16,588 bases of DNA from the NCBI GenBank assembly GCA_031552425.1, contig JAVBMM010000197.1, forward strand, positions 1 to 16,588, read 5' to 3'. The DNA is from JAISFI01 sp031552425 (GTDB lineage Bacteria; Bacteroidota; Bacteroidia; Bacteroidales; Azobacteroidaceae). The notes beneath the pieces were generated by a model. The model was given only the letters and a program-made list of their open reading frames with translations, was not told where the DNA came from and did not search any database. This document shows positions 6,456-14,085 of this stretch, piece by piece. Each line of letters opens with the position of its first letter. Positions within the stretch are counted from its first letter, which is position 1. Both the position numbers and the translations under genes were made by a program.

Positions 6456-8063
6456 ATGAAAAAGAAACTATTACTAATGTGTGCTGCGGCAGCCATGTTT
6501 GCAGTTTCAGCTGTGAGTCAAAACTTGTTTACGAATGGTGATATGGAAGCATGGGACAATGCTAATTCACCGTTTTTGCCTGATGGCTATGTCCTTAAAA
6601 GTGGTGTTGCTACTACCGAATTTTCTAAAGTTCCCGGACGTAATGGATCTGCCAATGCACTCCGGATTCAAAAGGCTTATTATGGAACAGGTAATGCTTC
6701 AGACCGGATTTTTTCTCCTTATATAACAATTACATCTTTAAGTACAGCTAAAACATATCGTTTATCTCTTTGGGTAAAGGGAACGGGTAGGATTCAATAC
6801 ATGTATGTGTTAGCAAGCCAAAGTTCTATTAATGGAATCAGGCAGGATTTAACAACTGCTTCTACTGGTATTGATTTTGACTATGCTGATTGGACAGAAG
6901 TTTCATATACCTTTAACCCGGATAAATCCGGATATAAGAATATTATGTTCATTATTTGCGGACGTACAACCGGCGAAACTTCAGATGCTTATATAGATGA
7001 TATTTCTATCCAAGAATATATTTCTGATGATGCCACTTTGAAAAAAATAGCTATACAAGATCCCGTAAATTCAGGAGCAAGTTATGATTTTGCATTGCCG
7101 GGATTTGCTCCGGCAACTATTAATTATACAGTTCCTTTGTGGTTTGGAGCAGATACAGTTCCTGATTTAAAAATAGAACCCAACGTTGGATTGTCAACAT
7201 ATGTTATTGATAATGATGGATCAAATGCTTTTGTGGCAGGAGCAAAAACGAAAGAAGTAACTATTAAGGTAACAGCTGAAAGCGGGGCAACTAAAGATTA
7301 TACTGTCACTTTCGACCGGACAAATTATGTTGTTGGATTTTTCAGGGTTACAGGAACCATTGATGCAGCTAACACTACAATTTTAGCCCAATTCAGTGAT
7401 ATCAAAGGTTTATATGGGCCGGGTTCTACAAATGCTACTTTTCATAATGACTATTGGGGATATAGTTCCATTCGTCCTTATGGGAGTGGAAGTTCCTCTA
7501 GTGGAGGTCAAGCTTATTTAGTTACAAAACCATTAGTGAATGGAGCCGGAACTATATCTTTTTGGACAGGAGCTCTTTCTGCTACTTTTCCGAGTGAAAC
7601 TACCGCTCTTGACTCTTTGTACTTGAAGTTGAGTGTTACAACAGACGGAACCTGGACTGATTTAAAAGAATGGCAGGTAGATACTACTGCACTACATGGT
7701 CAATGGACAAAAATGGAGTATGATATCAAAAGTTCCGACCCGAATACTCAAATTAAATTGGAATATAGAAGAGGAACAGGTGTGGCCAAATATTTACCCA
7801 TTGATATTGATGATATCTTTATTACTCCATGGACAACAGTGGGTATGGATGGTGAAAAAATTAAACCTTTTACTACATTGAATATTTATCCTCAAGGACA
7901 AGCAGTTGTTGTTGCAGAAAAAGGTAGATATATGATTTATACTGCCAACGGGCAATTAATCGCTTCCGGAAATAATACAAGCCAAGCAATTACTATTCCT
8001 GTAAAATCCGGATTATACATTGCCAAATCAGGTAATCAAGCTAAAAAGCTTATAGTGAAGTAA
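6456..8063 (+). CDS. Secreted jelly-roll/cadherin-like protein with T9SS-like tail (A2)
   Basis: 535 residues from the ATG at 6456. The frame is open from 6405, but that ATG overlaps the -7 box, and starting at 6456 gives a clean signal peptide (MKKKLLLMCAAAAMFAVSAV, mature end at Gln22). Order: jelly-roll binding-like domain 23-186 (NGDMEAW to IDDISI); cadherin-like beta-sandwich 190-287 (SDDATLKKI to DYTVTF); second jelly-roll-like domain 291-457 (ending IDDIFI); sorting tail about 474-535 (LNIYPQGQ, GQLIASGNN, GLYIAKSGNQAKKLIVK). It is a full-length paralogue of the protein at 1204. The cadherin-like domain and tail are well conserved, while the first jelly-roll has diverged. No catalytic motif is seen; a binding role at the cell surface is inferred. 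The hydrolase gene B2 follows after an 80-nt gap holding a palindrome. Confidence 0.75.
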   Translation: MKKKLLLMCAAAAMFAVSAVSQNLFTNGDMEAWDNANSPFLPDGYVLKSGVATTEFSKVPGRNGSANALRIQKAYYGTGNASDRIFSPYITITSLSTAKTYRLSLWVKGTGRIQYMYVLASQSSINGIRQDLTTASTGIDFDYADWTEVSYTFNPDKSGYKNIMFIICGRTTGETSDAYIDDISIQEYISDDATLKKIAIQDPVNSGASYDFALPGFAPATINYTVPLWFGADTVPDLKIEPNVGLSTYVIDNDGSNAFVAGAKTKEVTIKVTAESGATKDYTVTFDRTNYVVGFFRVTGTIDAANTTILAQFSDIKGLYGPGSTNATFHNDYWGYSSIRPYGSGSSSSGGQAYLVTKPLVNGAGTISFWTGALSATFPSETTALDSLYLKLSVTTDGTWTDLKEWQVDTTALHGQWTKMEYDIKSSDPNTQIKLEYRRGTGVAKYLPIDIDDIFITPWTTVGMDGEKIKPFTTLNIYPQGQAVVVAEKGRYMIYTANGQLIASGNNTSQAITIPVKSGLYIAKSGNQAKKLIVK

Positions 8064-8070
8064 CCTAATC

Positions 8071-8122
8071 CACGCAGATTGCACTGATATATACAGATAC
8101 CACAGACAGCGTAATCTGTGTG
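8071..8122. repeat. REP-like CAGATT/AATCTG palindrome between A2 and B2
   Basis: CACGCAGATTGC at 8071-8082 pairs with GC at 8111 onward through AATCTGTGTG at 8113-8122, giving a 12-bp stem with two G-T wobbles. Between the arms lie short related units (CTGATA, CAGATA, CAGACA). This 'CACGCAGATT...' style of sequence is one I recognise from intergenic repeats of many environmental bacteria; its function is unknown. It lies within the presumed A2-B2 transcript and could attenuate or stabilise the message. Confidence 0.5.
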
Positions 8123-8143
8123 CTAATTTTTAATTTATAAAAA

Positions 8144-10861
8144 ATGAAGACACAATTTAAATCCATTTTTGTTATTTTATTATTTTCTGTTGGTCTGCAA
8201 ACTTTTGTTTCGGCGCAACCTAATGCGAAATCAGTCGTTTTTTACCTGCAAAATCTGCCTTATGAAAGAATAGGAAGCATGTCGGATAACGATAGTATAG
8301 ACAGCATTGGTAAAATGGGATACAGGGTTCTTCCTGTCGCTTGCAGCAGGTATCCAAGAACTTCTCCGGAACTGGAAGAAGAACTTATTAAGTTCCACGA
8401 AAATTCACCTGCTATACTCGGACAATACTATACTAGCAAAGAAATATCAGCCCTTGATGTTTTTTATGTACCGGAAGGCTATATATTGAAACGGCAGATC
8501 CCCATCTGGAATATTAAGGAACATGGGGCGGAAGGTTCGCTAGATTATGTAATGAGTACTTATAACAAAGAAATTGTTGAAAAATATGGGGTAACACCGG
8601 TTACTAATCCGGATGATATGGTGGGCAAAGACGGTACCCCTATTGATTATACCTTATATATGCACGTTGTTTATCCGAGTGGTACAGCTACGAAAAAAGT
8701 TCCTCTGATGATGATGTTTAGCGCTTCTTCCAGCAAGCAGGGGTCGCTGAATCCGGTAAAAGAGAAGCAATCGACAAGGTACAGGAATATCTTTCCATTA
8801 GGTTTCCTTACATCGGGTTATGCTTTTGCCATTGCTGACCACTGTTACAATCCGTTGGCACATTCCCATGTTTATGCCCATTTCGATCGTTACGACCTCG
8901 ATAATTGGAACGGATTAGCATCTACAACGGCTTATATCCGCTATTTGAACAAATATGCCGACGAATATAACCTGAACAGTAAAATCGGAGTAATGGGTAT
9001 CTCGAAAGCTGCTTACAGTGCCGTACGAAGTGCCGATAAGCTTAATGCTGACGGAGTAGAGCGCAGTATGTTTAACAATACACCGAATACCAAACCTCAG
9101 CCTTGGGAGGGTTATCCCAGCACGGTAGATGTCGCTTATGCAGCAGCAGGTAACGGCAGTCGTTGGATTCCCCAATACGTAAATGAGAACACTGTGCCGA
9201 TGGTTACTTCCGTAGGGCTTACCGACCAGTACGGGCATTGGAGTGTTTATCCGGAGATAGTGAGACATTTCAAAAAGATTGATAATATCCAACTGTCTTT
9301 CTGGATGGAAGACCTGGGTCACGATTATCCTTGTATCGGTACCGATCTGGCGACCGGCCTCAGCAGGTACAGGCTTACTAAAGAATATTTTGATATGTAC
9401 TTAAAACCTGCTGTTGCATCGAATCCGCTGAAAGTATTTTATGTACTCCCAAAAGAAAACTCGCCGGAAGTTAATCACAAAGGCTTTTCGAGGGTGTTGG
9501 CTCCGGACAATATACTCCCATCGGATATTTACGGCATATCTCCTTACGACCCTATCACTGTCAGGTTCTTGTCTTCACTCAATATTAATAATATCAAACA
9601 ATACGTTAAAGTATATCATAAGAGTTCCAACATAGAAATTGAGGGAACATGGACCTCTTCGATGCGGAACACTGTGTTCCAGTTCAAGCCAACCGGAGAC
9701 ATGATTGTTGGTGATATATATAAAATTGTAGTATCGGGCGGATTACAAAATGAAATAGGGCAAACACTTCCCGAAGATTTTGTACGCGAATTTAGCGTTA
9801 CTACTGTCGAAGATTTTTCAGAGCCGGAACCTCCAAGCATCGAAAATGGCGTTTTCTTTGACGATTTTGAAAGAGGCAGTATTTCTGTCGGTGGTTATCC
9901 CATGACCTACTACAATATCTCCAAAAAAGTTATTTCAGGTACATCGCCTGCCGATCCGGAGATTTCTGTAACCTCAGACCATGGCGGACGTCTTAGAATC
10001 CCGAACAGAAAAGGTGAAGGAAATGCCGCGCGTGTGTGGGTAACAGGCGAATTAGCATCTTATTCTTCTCCTTTCAAAAACAAACTGAATGAAATTGATG
10101 CCGATTCGGTGGTGTGGACTTATAACATCCGGAATAATTCCTCTACTGAATACCTGGGATTCGATGATAACCAACGTGCAATTGCCACAATATTGGTTGC
10201 CACCGGTTCAGATTTATCAACAGCTTCGGGATATGCAATTACTTATGGTGGAACAGGTTCTGCGAAACGTTATCGCCTTGTTAAATTTACCGGAGGCCTC
10301 GATGCCAATGCTAAAGTTCAAACTATTATAGCCATGGGAAGTGATTTAGCAAGTAATACCGGTTATTTTAGTATTAAAGCAACGTATATCCCTGCCACAA
10401 ACACATGGAAGTTACACCGCAGGTTAGACGCTTCCAGTTCCACCGGGACTTACAAAAATCCGATAACTGATACCAGTGTATACACACGTATCGGAGAAGC
10501 TGTAGATAACACATTCACCACTACAGCGATGAGCCATTTCGGATTCTTATTGAATTATATTGGAACCGGCGACTATATTCAATTCTATGATAATTATGCG
10601 GTAAGGGTATTCGGCGGAAATTCTTCCGGCATAAAATACAACACTTATAGTGATTTTTATAAAATCCGTTCTATGAAAAATAGAATTTCTATAGAAGCTA
10701 ACGATGCTGTCGCTATCCTATATGATGCCAGAGGAATGATAATTGGGACCCGGAATATTAAAGGTTCCGGCTCTTTTGAATCAATCCAACAAGGCTTATA
10801 TATATTAAGAATTGAATCCAACGAGGGAATAAGCGATATCCGTAAAGTTGTGATACATTAA
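8144..10861 (+). CDS. Secreted alpha/beta hydrolase with Ig-like and LamG-like domains (B2)
   Basis: 905 residues. A Sec signal peptide (1-24, mature end at Gln25) leads straight into the conserved lead-in and alpha/beta-hydrolase core (about 30-435), without the N-terminal binding domain of its paralogue at 2759. Putative triad: Ser287 in VMGISKAA, Asp361 in SVGLTDQYGHW, His393 in EDLGHDYP, each at the place matching the paralogue. A Big_5-type Ig-like domain follows (about 458-553). Next is an unrelated region (about 568-825, starting GVFFDDFERG) that looks like a LamG/concanavalin-type jelly-roll, and a T9SS-like tail (about 838-905: AILYDARGMIIG, QQGLYILRIES, RKVVIH). It uses visibly more G/C-ending codons than the three preceding genes, so it may have a separate history. 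Reaction and substrate are unknown; a serine esterase or peptidase is the most I would claim. Confidence 0.72.
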   Translation: MKTQFKSIFVILLFSVGLQTFVSAQPNAKSVVFYLQNLPYERIGSMSDNDSIDSIGKMGYRVLPVACSRYPRTSPELEEELIKFHENSPAILGQYYTSKEISALDVFYVPEGYILKRQIPIWNIKEHGAEGSLDYVMSTYNKEIVEKYGVTPVTNPDDMVGKDGTPIDYTLYMHVVYPSGTATKKVPLMMMFSASSSKQGSLNPVKEKQSTRYRNIFPLGFLTSGYAFAIADHCYNPLAHSHVYAHFDRYDLDNWNGLASTTAYIRYLNKYADEYNLNSKIGVMGISKAAYSAVRSADKLNADGVERSMFNNTPNTKPQPWEGYPSTVDVAYAAAGNGSRWIPQYVNENTVPMVTSVGLTDQYGHWSVYPEIVRHFKKIDNIQLSFWMEDLGHDYPCIGTDLATGLSRYRLTKEYFDMYLKPAVASNPLKVFYVLPKENSPEVNHKGFSRVLAPDNILPSDIYGISPYDPITVRFLSSLNINNIKQYVKVYHKSSNIEIEGTWTSSMRNTVFQFKPTGDMIVGDIYKIVVSGGLQNEIGQTLPEDFVREFSVTTVEDFSEPEPPSIENGVFFDDFERGSISVGGYPMTYYNISKKVISGTSPADPEISVTSDHGGRLRIPNRKGEGNAARVWVTGELASYSSPFKNKLNEIDADSVVWTYNIRNNSSTEYLGFDDNQRAIATILVATGSDLSTASGYAITYGGTGSAKRYRLVKFTGGLDANAKVQTIIAMGSDLASNTGYFSIKATYIPATNTWKLHRRLDASSSTGTYKNPITDTSVYTRIGEAVDNTFTTTAMSHFGFLLNYIGTGDYIQFYDNYAVRVFGGNSSGIKYNTYSDFYKIRSMKNRISIEANDAVAILYDARGMIIGTRNIKGSGSFESIQQGLYILRIESNEGISDIRKVVIH

Positions 10862-10893
10862 TAGTTCTGGTGTGTTGACTTTTTTTTAGTCTA

Positions 10894-10956
10894 AAAGGTT
10901 AAGACTCGGTTGTAATGTTAAAAATACATGAAAACTGATTTTTAACCTTTGTTTTT
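10894..10956 (+). terminator. Possible terminator after B2 with alternative folding
   Basis: AAAGGTTAA at 10894-10902 is complementary to TTAACCTTT at 10942-10950, which is followed by GTTTTTT. The loop is long, and an alternative stem, GTTAAAAA at 10917-10924 with TTTTTAAC at 10939-10946, would compete with it. A terminator is expected here because the next gene has its own promoter. Confidence 0.35.
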
Positions 10957-10976
10957 TGTGAAATAAGAAATTATCT

Positions 10977-10997
10977 TGAAACTTTAGATAAGTTTCA
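10977..10997. promoter_or_regulatory. Operator-like palindrome TGAAACTT-N5-AAGTTTCA
   Basis: A perfect inverted repeat with 8-bp arms and the 5-bp spacer TAGAT. It lies just upstream of the probable promoter of the oxidoreductase gene group, in a position suited to a dimeric regulator. No regulator can be assigned. Confidence 0.35.
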
Positions 10998-11016
10998 TAA
11001 AAAACGGTATTTTTGT

Positions 11017-11046
11017 CTTGAAATTAAAAAAAAGAACCTATTTTTG
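11017..11046 (+). promoter_or_regulatory. Promoter of the oxidoreductase gene group
   Basis: CTTG at 11017-11020, 18 nt, then TATTTTTG at 11039-11046. This fits the Bacteroidota TTTG / TAnnTTTG pattern closely. The start codon is 35 nt downstream. A second TATTTTTG at 11008-11015 has no matching -33 box. Confidence 0.5.
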
Positions 11047-11861
11047 TCGAGTTTAAAAATTCTTGAGAAAAAATAAAACCAATGAAAAACGATTCTATAG
11101 ACAGACGAGATTTTCTGAAAAGTGTAGGATTTGCCGGAGCAGGAATTGCTTTTGCAGCAACGCCTTGGTTATCAGCATTCGCTGATGCAAAACATACAAA
11201 AGATTCTAAAGCCAGAATAGGGGTGATCGGCCCGGGTTCCCGGGGACGCATGTTGATGCGTATGATGCTTCCTAATCCAAAAGTTGAAATAGTTGCTATT
11301 TGTGATGACTATCAACCATCCATAGATGAGGCTTTGAAGCTTACTCCTAAGGCAAAGGTTTACACGGATTACAGAAAATTATTAGAAGATAAAGAAATTG
11401 ATGCAGTAGTTATAGCTACTCCATTGAATACCCACCTCCAAATAGCGTTAGATGCTTTTGATGCAGGAAAAAATGTTTTTTGTGAAAAATCATTGACTAA
11501 AACTGTTGCAGATTGCTACACTATGTACCAAAAACATAAAGAAACAGGTTTGATTTTCTTTTCAGGACAGCAACGCCTTTTCGATCCACGCTACATTAAA
11601 GCCATGGAAATGGTTCATGCAGGTGTTTTTGGGGACATAACATTTATACGTTCTTTTTGGTTTAGAAACGGAGATTGGAGAAGACCTGTGCCATCTCCGG
11701 AATTAGAAAGAAAAATAAATTGGAGGCTTTATAAAGAATATTCCGGAGGGTTAATGACTGAATTGGCATGCCACCAATTGCAAATAGGAAGCTGGGCCTT
11801 GCGTAGTATTCCTAATAAAGTAATGGGCGATGGAGCTATTGTTTTTTGGAAAGATGGACGT

Positions 11862-11864
11862 TAA
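11862..11864 (+). other. In-frame nonsense codon TAA
   Basis: TAA follows GAT GGA CGT in the reading frame that opens at 11082 and stays open on its far side to 12380. No insertion or deletion is needed to join the two halves. Confidence 0.85.
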
Positions 11865-11912
11865 GTATATGATAGTGTTAATACCATTTATACCTTTGAT
11901 AATGGGATTAAT

Positions 11913-12380
11913 ATGACATTTTCTTCTGTTATATCCAATAAATTTTATGGTCTGGAAGAACAAATACTTGGACATTTAGGAACAGTAGAACCGGAAAAAG
12001 GAAAATATTATTTTGAAAAAGAAGAACCATCTCCCGGATTTTTGCAATTAGTAAGAGATATAGAGAGTAGTATATTTGAAACCTTACCATTTGCAGGAAC
12101 CAGTTGGGAACCGGAAACATCTAAAACTAATTATGGAACTTATATTTTGGGAGAAAAGCCTGCCTCAGATGGAACATCTAATATGCTTGCCGCCTTTGCA
12201 GAAGCAGTTATCACTAAAAAACAACCTGTGAATGTTGCGGAAGAAGGATATTATGCAAGTGCTTTATGCTTGCTTGGACTTCAAGCTATAGAAGAAGGAC
12301 GTATCCTTACTTTCCCGGATGAATATAAATTAGACTATCTAAATCACAAATCTCAAATAAAGGAGGAAAAAACGAAATGA
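11913..12380 (+). pseudogene. C-terminal fragment of the broken oxidoreductase
   Basis: The first ATG after the nonsense codon, in the same frame, would give 155 residues of the family's C-terminal beta-sheet domain only. It lacks the nucleotide-binding fold and signal peptide, so it cannot be a working enzyme alone. No ribosome-binding site precedes this ATG. It is listed because an automatic annotation may show it as a separate gene. Confidence 0.6.
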
Positions 12381-12616
12381 AAGAAATAGTTATTTCTGGA
12401 AAAAGAAAAAAAATAGAATTAATAACGTTGTTGGTTTGTTTTGTTTTAGCTAATATATGCAATGTGTATGCTATCATAGAATATAAAACTCCTTGGATTG
12501 AGTTATTTACATCTTTAGGATTTGTTGTTGTTGCAACAGTTGTATTTTATGCTATTTGGACTTTCCTTCGTTTGATTTATTTTGGAATAAAATCAATATC
12601 TCGATCTAAAAAATAA
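12377..12616 (+). CDS. Small two-helix membrane protein
   Basis: 79 residues: a basic N-terminus (GKRKK, 8-12), helix one about 14-34, a short outer loop with YKTPW, helix two about 43-69, and a basic C-terminus ending SRSKK. Both ends are predicted to be cytoplasmic. The start overlaps the previous stop as ATGA, and AAAGGAGG at about 12358-12365 is a strong Shine-Dalgarno-like site, unusual in this phylum. Together they suggest translational coupling to the upstream oxidoreductase. I do not recognise a family; placement suggests an accessory of the exported oxidoreductases, which is inference. Confidence 0.7.
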   Translation: MKEIVISGKRKKIELITLLVCFVLANICNVYAIIEYKTPWIELFTSLGFVVVATVVFYAIWTFLRLIYFGIKSISRSKK

Positions 12617-12622
12617 AATCTG

Positions 12623-12652
12623 AATCATGCCGGTAAATGCCGGCATGATTTT
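12623..12652 (+). terminator. Rho-independent-type terminator
   Basis: A perfect 11-bp stem (AATCATGCCGG with CCGGCATGATT) on a 6-nt loop, followed by a short TTTT, 7 nt after the small membrane protein gene. The T run is short, so some read-through into the next gene, which starts 36 nt later and has no clear promoter, is likely. Confidence 0.6.
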
Positions 12653-12687
12653 GAAATTCTCCGAATATTTTCATATATATTAATACC

Positions 12688-14064
12688 ATGACAATTACAA
12701 GACGAAATTTTTTAAAAAAAGCTACAGCTTTAGGTGTTGGTACTATTGTTATGCCGACTATAGTCCCCGCAAGTGTGATGGGAAAAAATGCTCCAAGTAA
12801 TAAAATTAACATTGGTGCTATAGGAACTGGACGAATTTCTCGTTCTCATGATTTACCCGGTATTTGGAAATATGATATTGCAAGGGTAATCGCAGCTAGC
12901 GATGTGGACAGTAAACGCTTGGAAGAAGGTAAGGTGTTAATCAACAATTACTATGCTAAAAAAACAGGACAAGCGTCTTATAATGGAGTGGCAATCTACG
13001 AAAATTATCTTGACTTACTGAATAATAAAGATATTGATGCAGTTGTTATAAGTACGCCTGACCATTGGCATGCAAAACAAGCGATTGATGCTGTGTATGC
13101 AGGAAAAGATGTGTATTTGCAAAAACCGGCTTCACTTACTATAGAAGAGGGAAGGAAAATGAGTGATGCGGTAAATAGAACCGGACGTATTTTCCAGATA
13201 GGAAGTCAACAGCGTTCATGGGAACAATTTCGACAAGCTGTTGAGTTTGTTCGTAACGGACGTATTGGAAATTTGATTTCTTGTGAAGCGAGACTTCCGG
13301 GAGATCCTCCTGGTGGAAATACAGAAGAAATGCCTGTACCGAAACAATTGAATTATGATATGTGGTTGGGGCCTACTCCTAATGTGTATTATACTGTAGA
13401 CAGAGTTCATCCTGTGTCAGGATATGGACGTCCGGGATGGTTGCGTTGCGAACAATTCGGAGCAGGAATGATCACTGGTTGGGGAGCACACCATTTCGAT
13501 ATTATTCAATGGGCAATGGATACTGAACATACCGGACCTATAGAAATAAGTGGAACTGCAGAATTCCCAACTTCAGGCTTGTGGAATGTACATGGTGATT
13601 TTAATACCGAGATGCTTTACGCGAATGGTGTGAAAGTATATGGATGTACTGATAATAAAACAGATAAACCCAATGGTGTAATGTTTAAAGGTACTAAAGG
13701 ATGGATTTTTGTAAGTCGTGGAAATCAGCAGGTTACAAAAAGTGATCCTAATGCAGTGACCGGAAATGTAAAAGGAATAGCAGCCAGTTCTCCCGAAATA
13801 CTTCGTCCTTTGGAAGATGGAGACTGGAGGGCGATGGTTAGCGACGATCAACATGGAAATTGGCTTGAAGCAGTAAAAAACAGAACACAACCAATTGCTC
13901 CTGCAGAAGTGGCTCATCGTTCTTGTACTGTATGTTTGTTGCAACATATTGCCATGAAATTAAAACGGAAATTATATTGGGACCCAAAAAATGAACGCTT
14001 CAAAAATGATGCTGAAGCAAATGCTATGCTTTCCCGCCCTCACCGCTCAGGATATAAGTTTTAA
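12688..14064 (+). CDS. Tat-exported Gfo/Idh/MocA family oxidoreductase
   Basis: 458 residues. A Tat signal (TRRNFLKK, 4-11; hydrophobic to about 31) is followed by the NAD(P)-binding Rossmann motif NIGAIGTGRIS (41-51). STPDHWHAKQA (122-132) and LQKPASLT (144-151) follow; in this subfamily Gln-Lys-Pro stands for the usual Glu-Lys-Pro, with Lys146 the likely catalytic base. WGAHHFDIIQWA (265-276) supplies the active-site His/Asp of the C-terminal domain. Length and motifs match the long Bacteroidota and Planctomycetes type often labelled inositol 2-dehydrogenase-like, but substrate cannot be read from sequence. Oxidation of a sugar or glycoside, or 3-keto-glycoside chemistry, is plausible from family knowledge. 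It lies 21 nt before the next oxidoreductase, so the two are likely co-transcribed. Confidence 0.82.
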   Translation: MTITRRNFLKKATALGVGTIVMPTIVPASVMGKNAPSNKINIGAIGTGRISRSHDLPGIWKYDIARVIAASDVDSKRLEEGKVLINNYYAKKTGQASYNGVAIYENYLDLLNNKDIDAVVISTPDHWHAKQAIDAVYAGKDVYLQKPASLTIEEGRKMSDAVNRTGRIFQIGSQQRSWEQFRQAVEFVRNGRIGNLISCEARLPGDPPGGNTEEMPVPKQLNYDMWLGPTPNVYYTVDRVHPVSGYGRPGWLRCEQFGAGMITGWGAHHFDIIQWAMDTEHTGPIEISGTAEFPTSGLWNVHGDFNTEMLYANGVKVYGCTDNKTDKPNGVMFKGTKGWIFVSRGNQQVTKSDPNAVTGNVKGIAASSPEILRPLEDGDWRAMVSDDQHGNWLEAVKNRTQPIAPAEVAHRSCTVCLLQHIAMKLKRKLYWDPKNERFKNDAEANAMLSRPHRSGYKF

Positions 14065-14085
14065 TAAATATATAAATAATTAAAA

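Larger units (their letters stand above)
11082..12380 (+). pseudogene. Tat-exported Gfo/Idh/MocA oxidoreductase broken by one TAA
   Basis: One continuous frame of 433 codons plus the stop at 12378-12380 would encode a normal-sized family member, but codon 261 is TAA. Residues 1-35 form a Tat signal (RRDFLK at 8-13, then a hydrophobic stretch). The Rossmann NAD(P)-binding fold starts at RIGVIGPGSRGR (45-56), and the usual EKP motif appears as CEKS (134-137, candidate Lys136). His231 in ELACHQ fits the active-site position of the C-terminal domain. The frame after the stop continues the fold without shift: VYDSVNTIYTFDNGINMTF. The loss therefore looks like one substitution, for example GAA to TAA. 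It could be a recent mutation, a sequencing error or a suppressed stop. The protein would oxidise or epimerise a sugar-like substrate in the periplasm. The last codons overlap the next gene by 4 nt. Confidence 0.8.

Noticed and set aside
6230..6496. Minus-strand ORF of 88 codons across the second promoter
   Set aside because: It covers the conserved promoter, has low-complexity composition and no promoter of its own; it is a chance frame.
11082..12380. Programmed frameshift in the broken oxidoreductase
   Set aside because: The two halves are in the same frame (831 nt = 277 codons from 11082 to 11913), so a stop codon, not a shift, separates them.
12654..12687. TATTTTC as a -7 box for the second Tat oxidoreductase
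   Set aside because: It misses the final G of TAnnTTTG and has no -33 partner; read-through from upstream is as likely.
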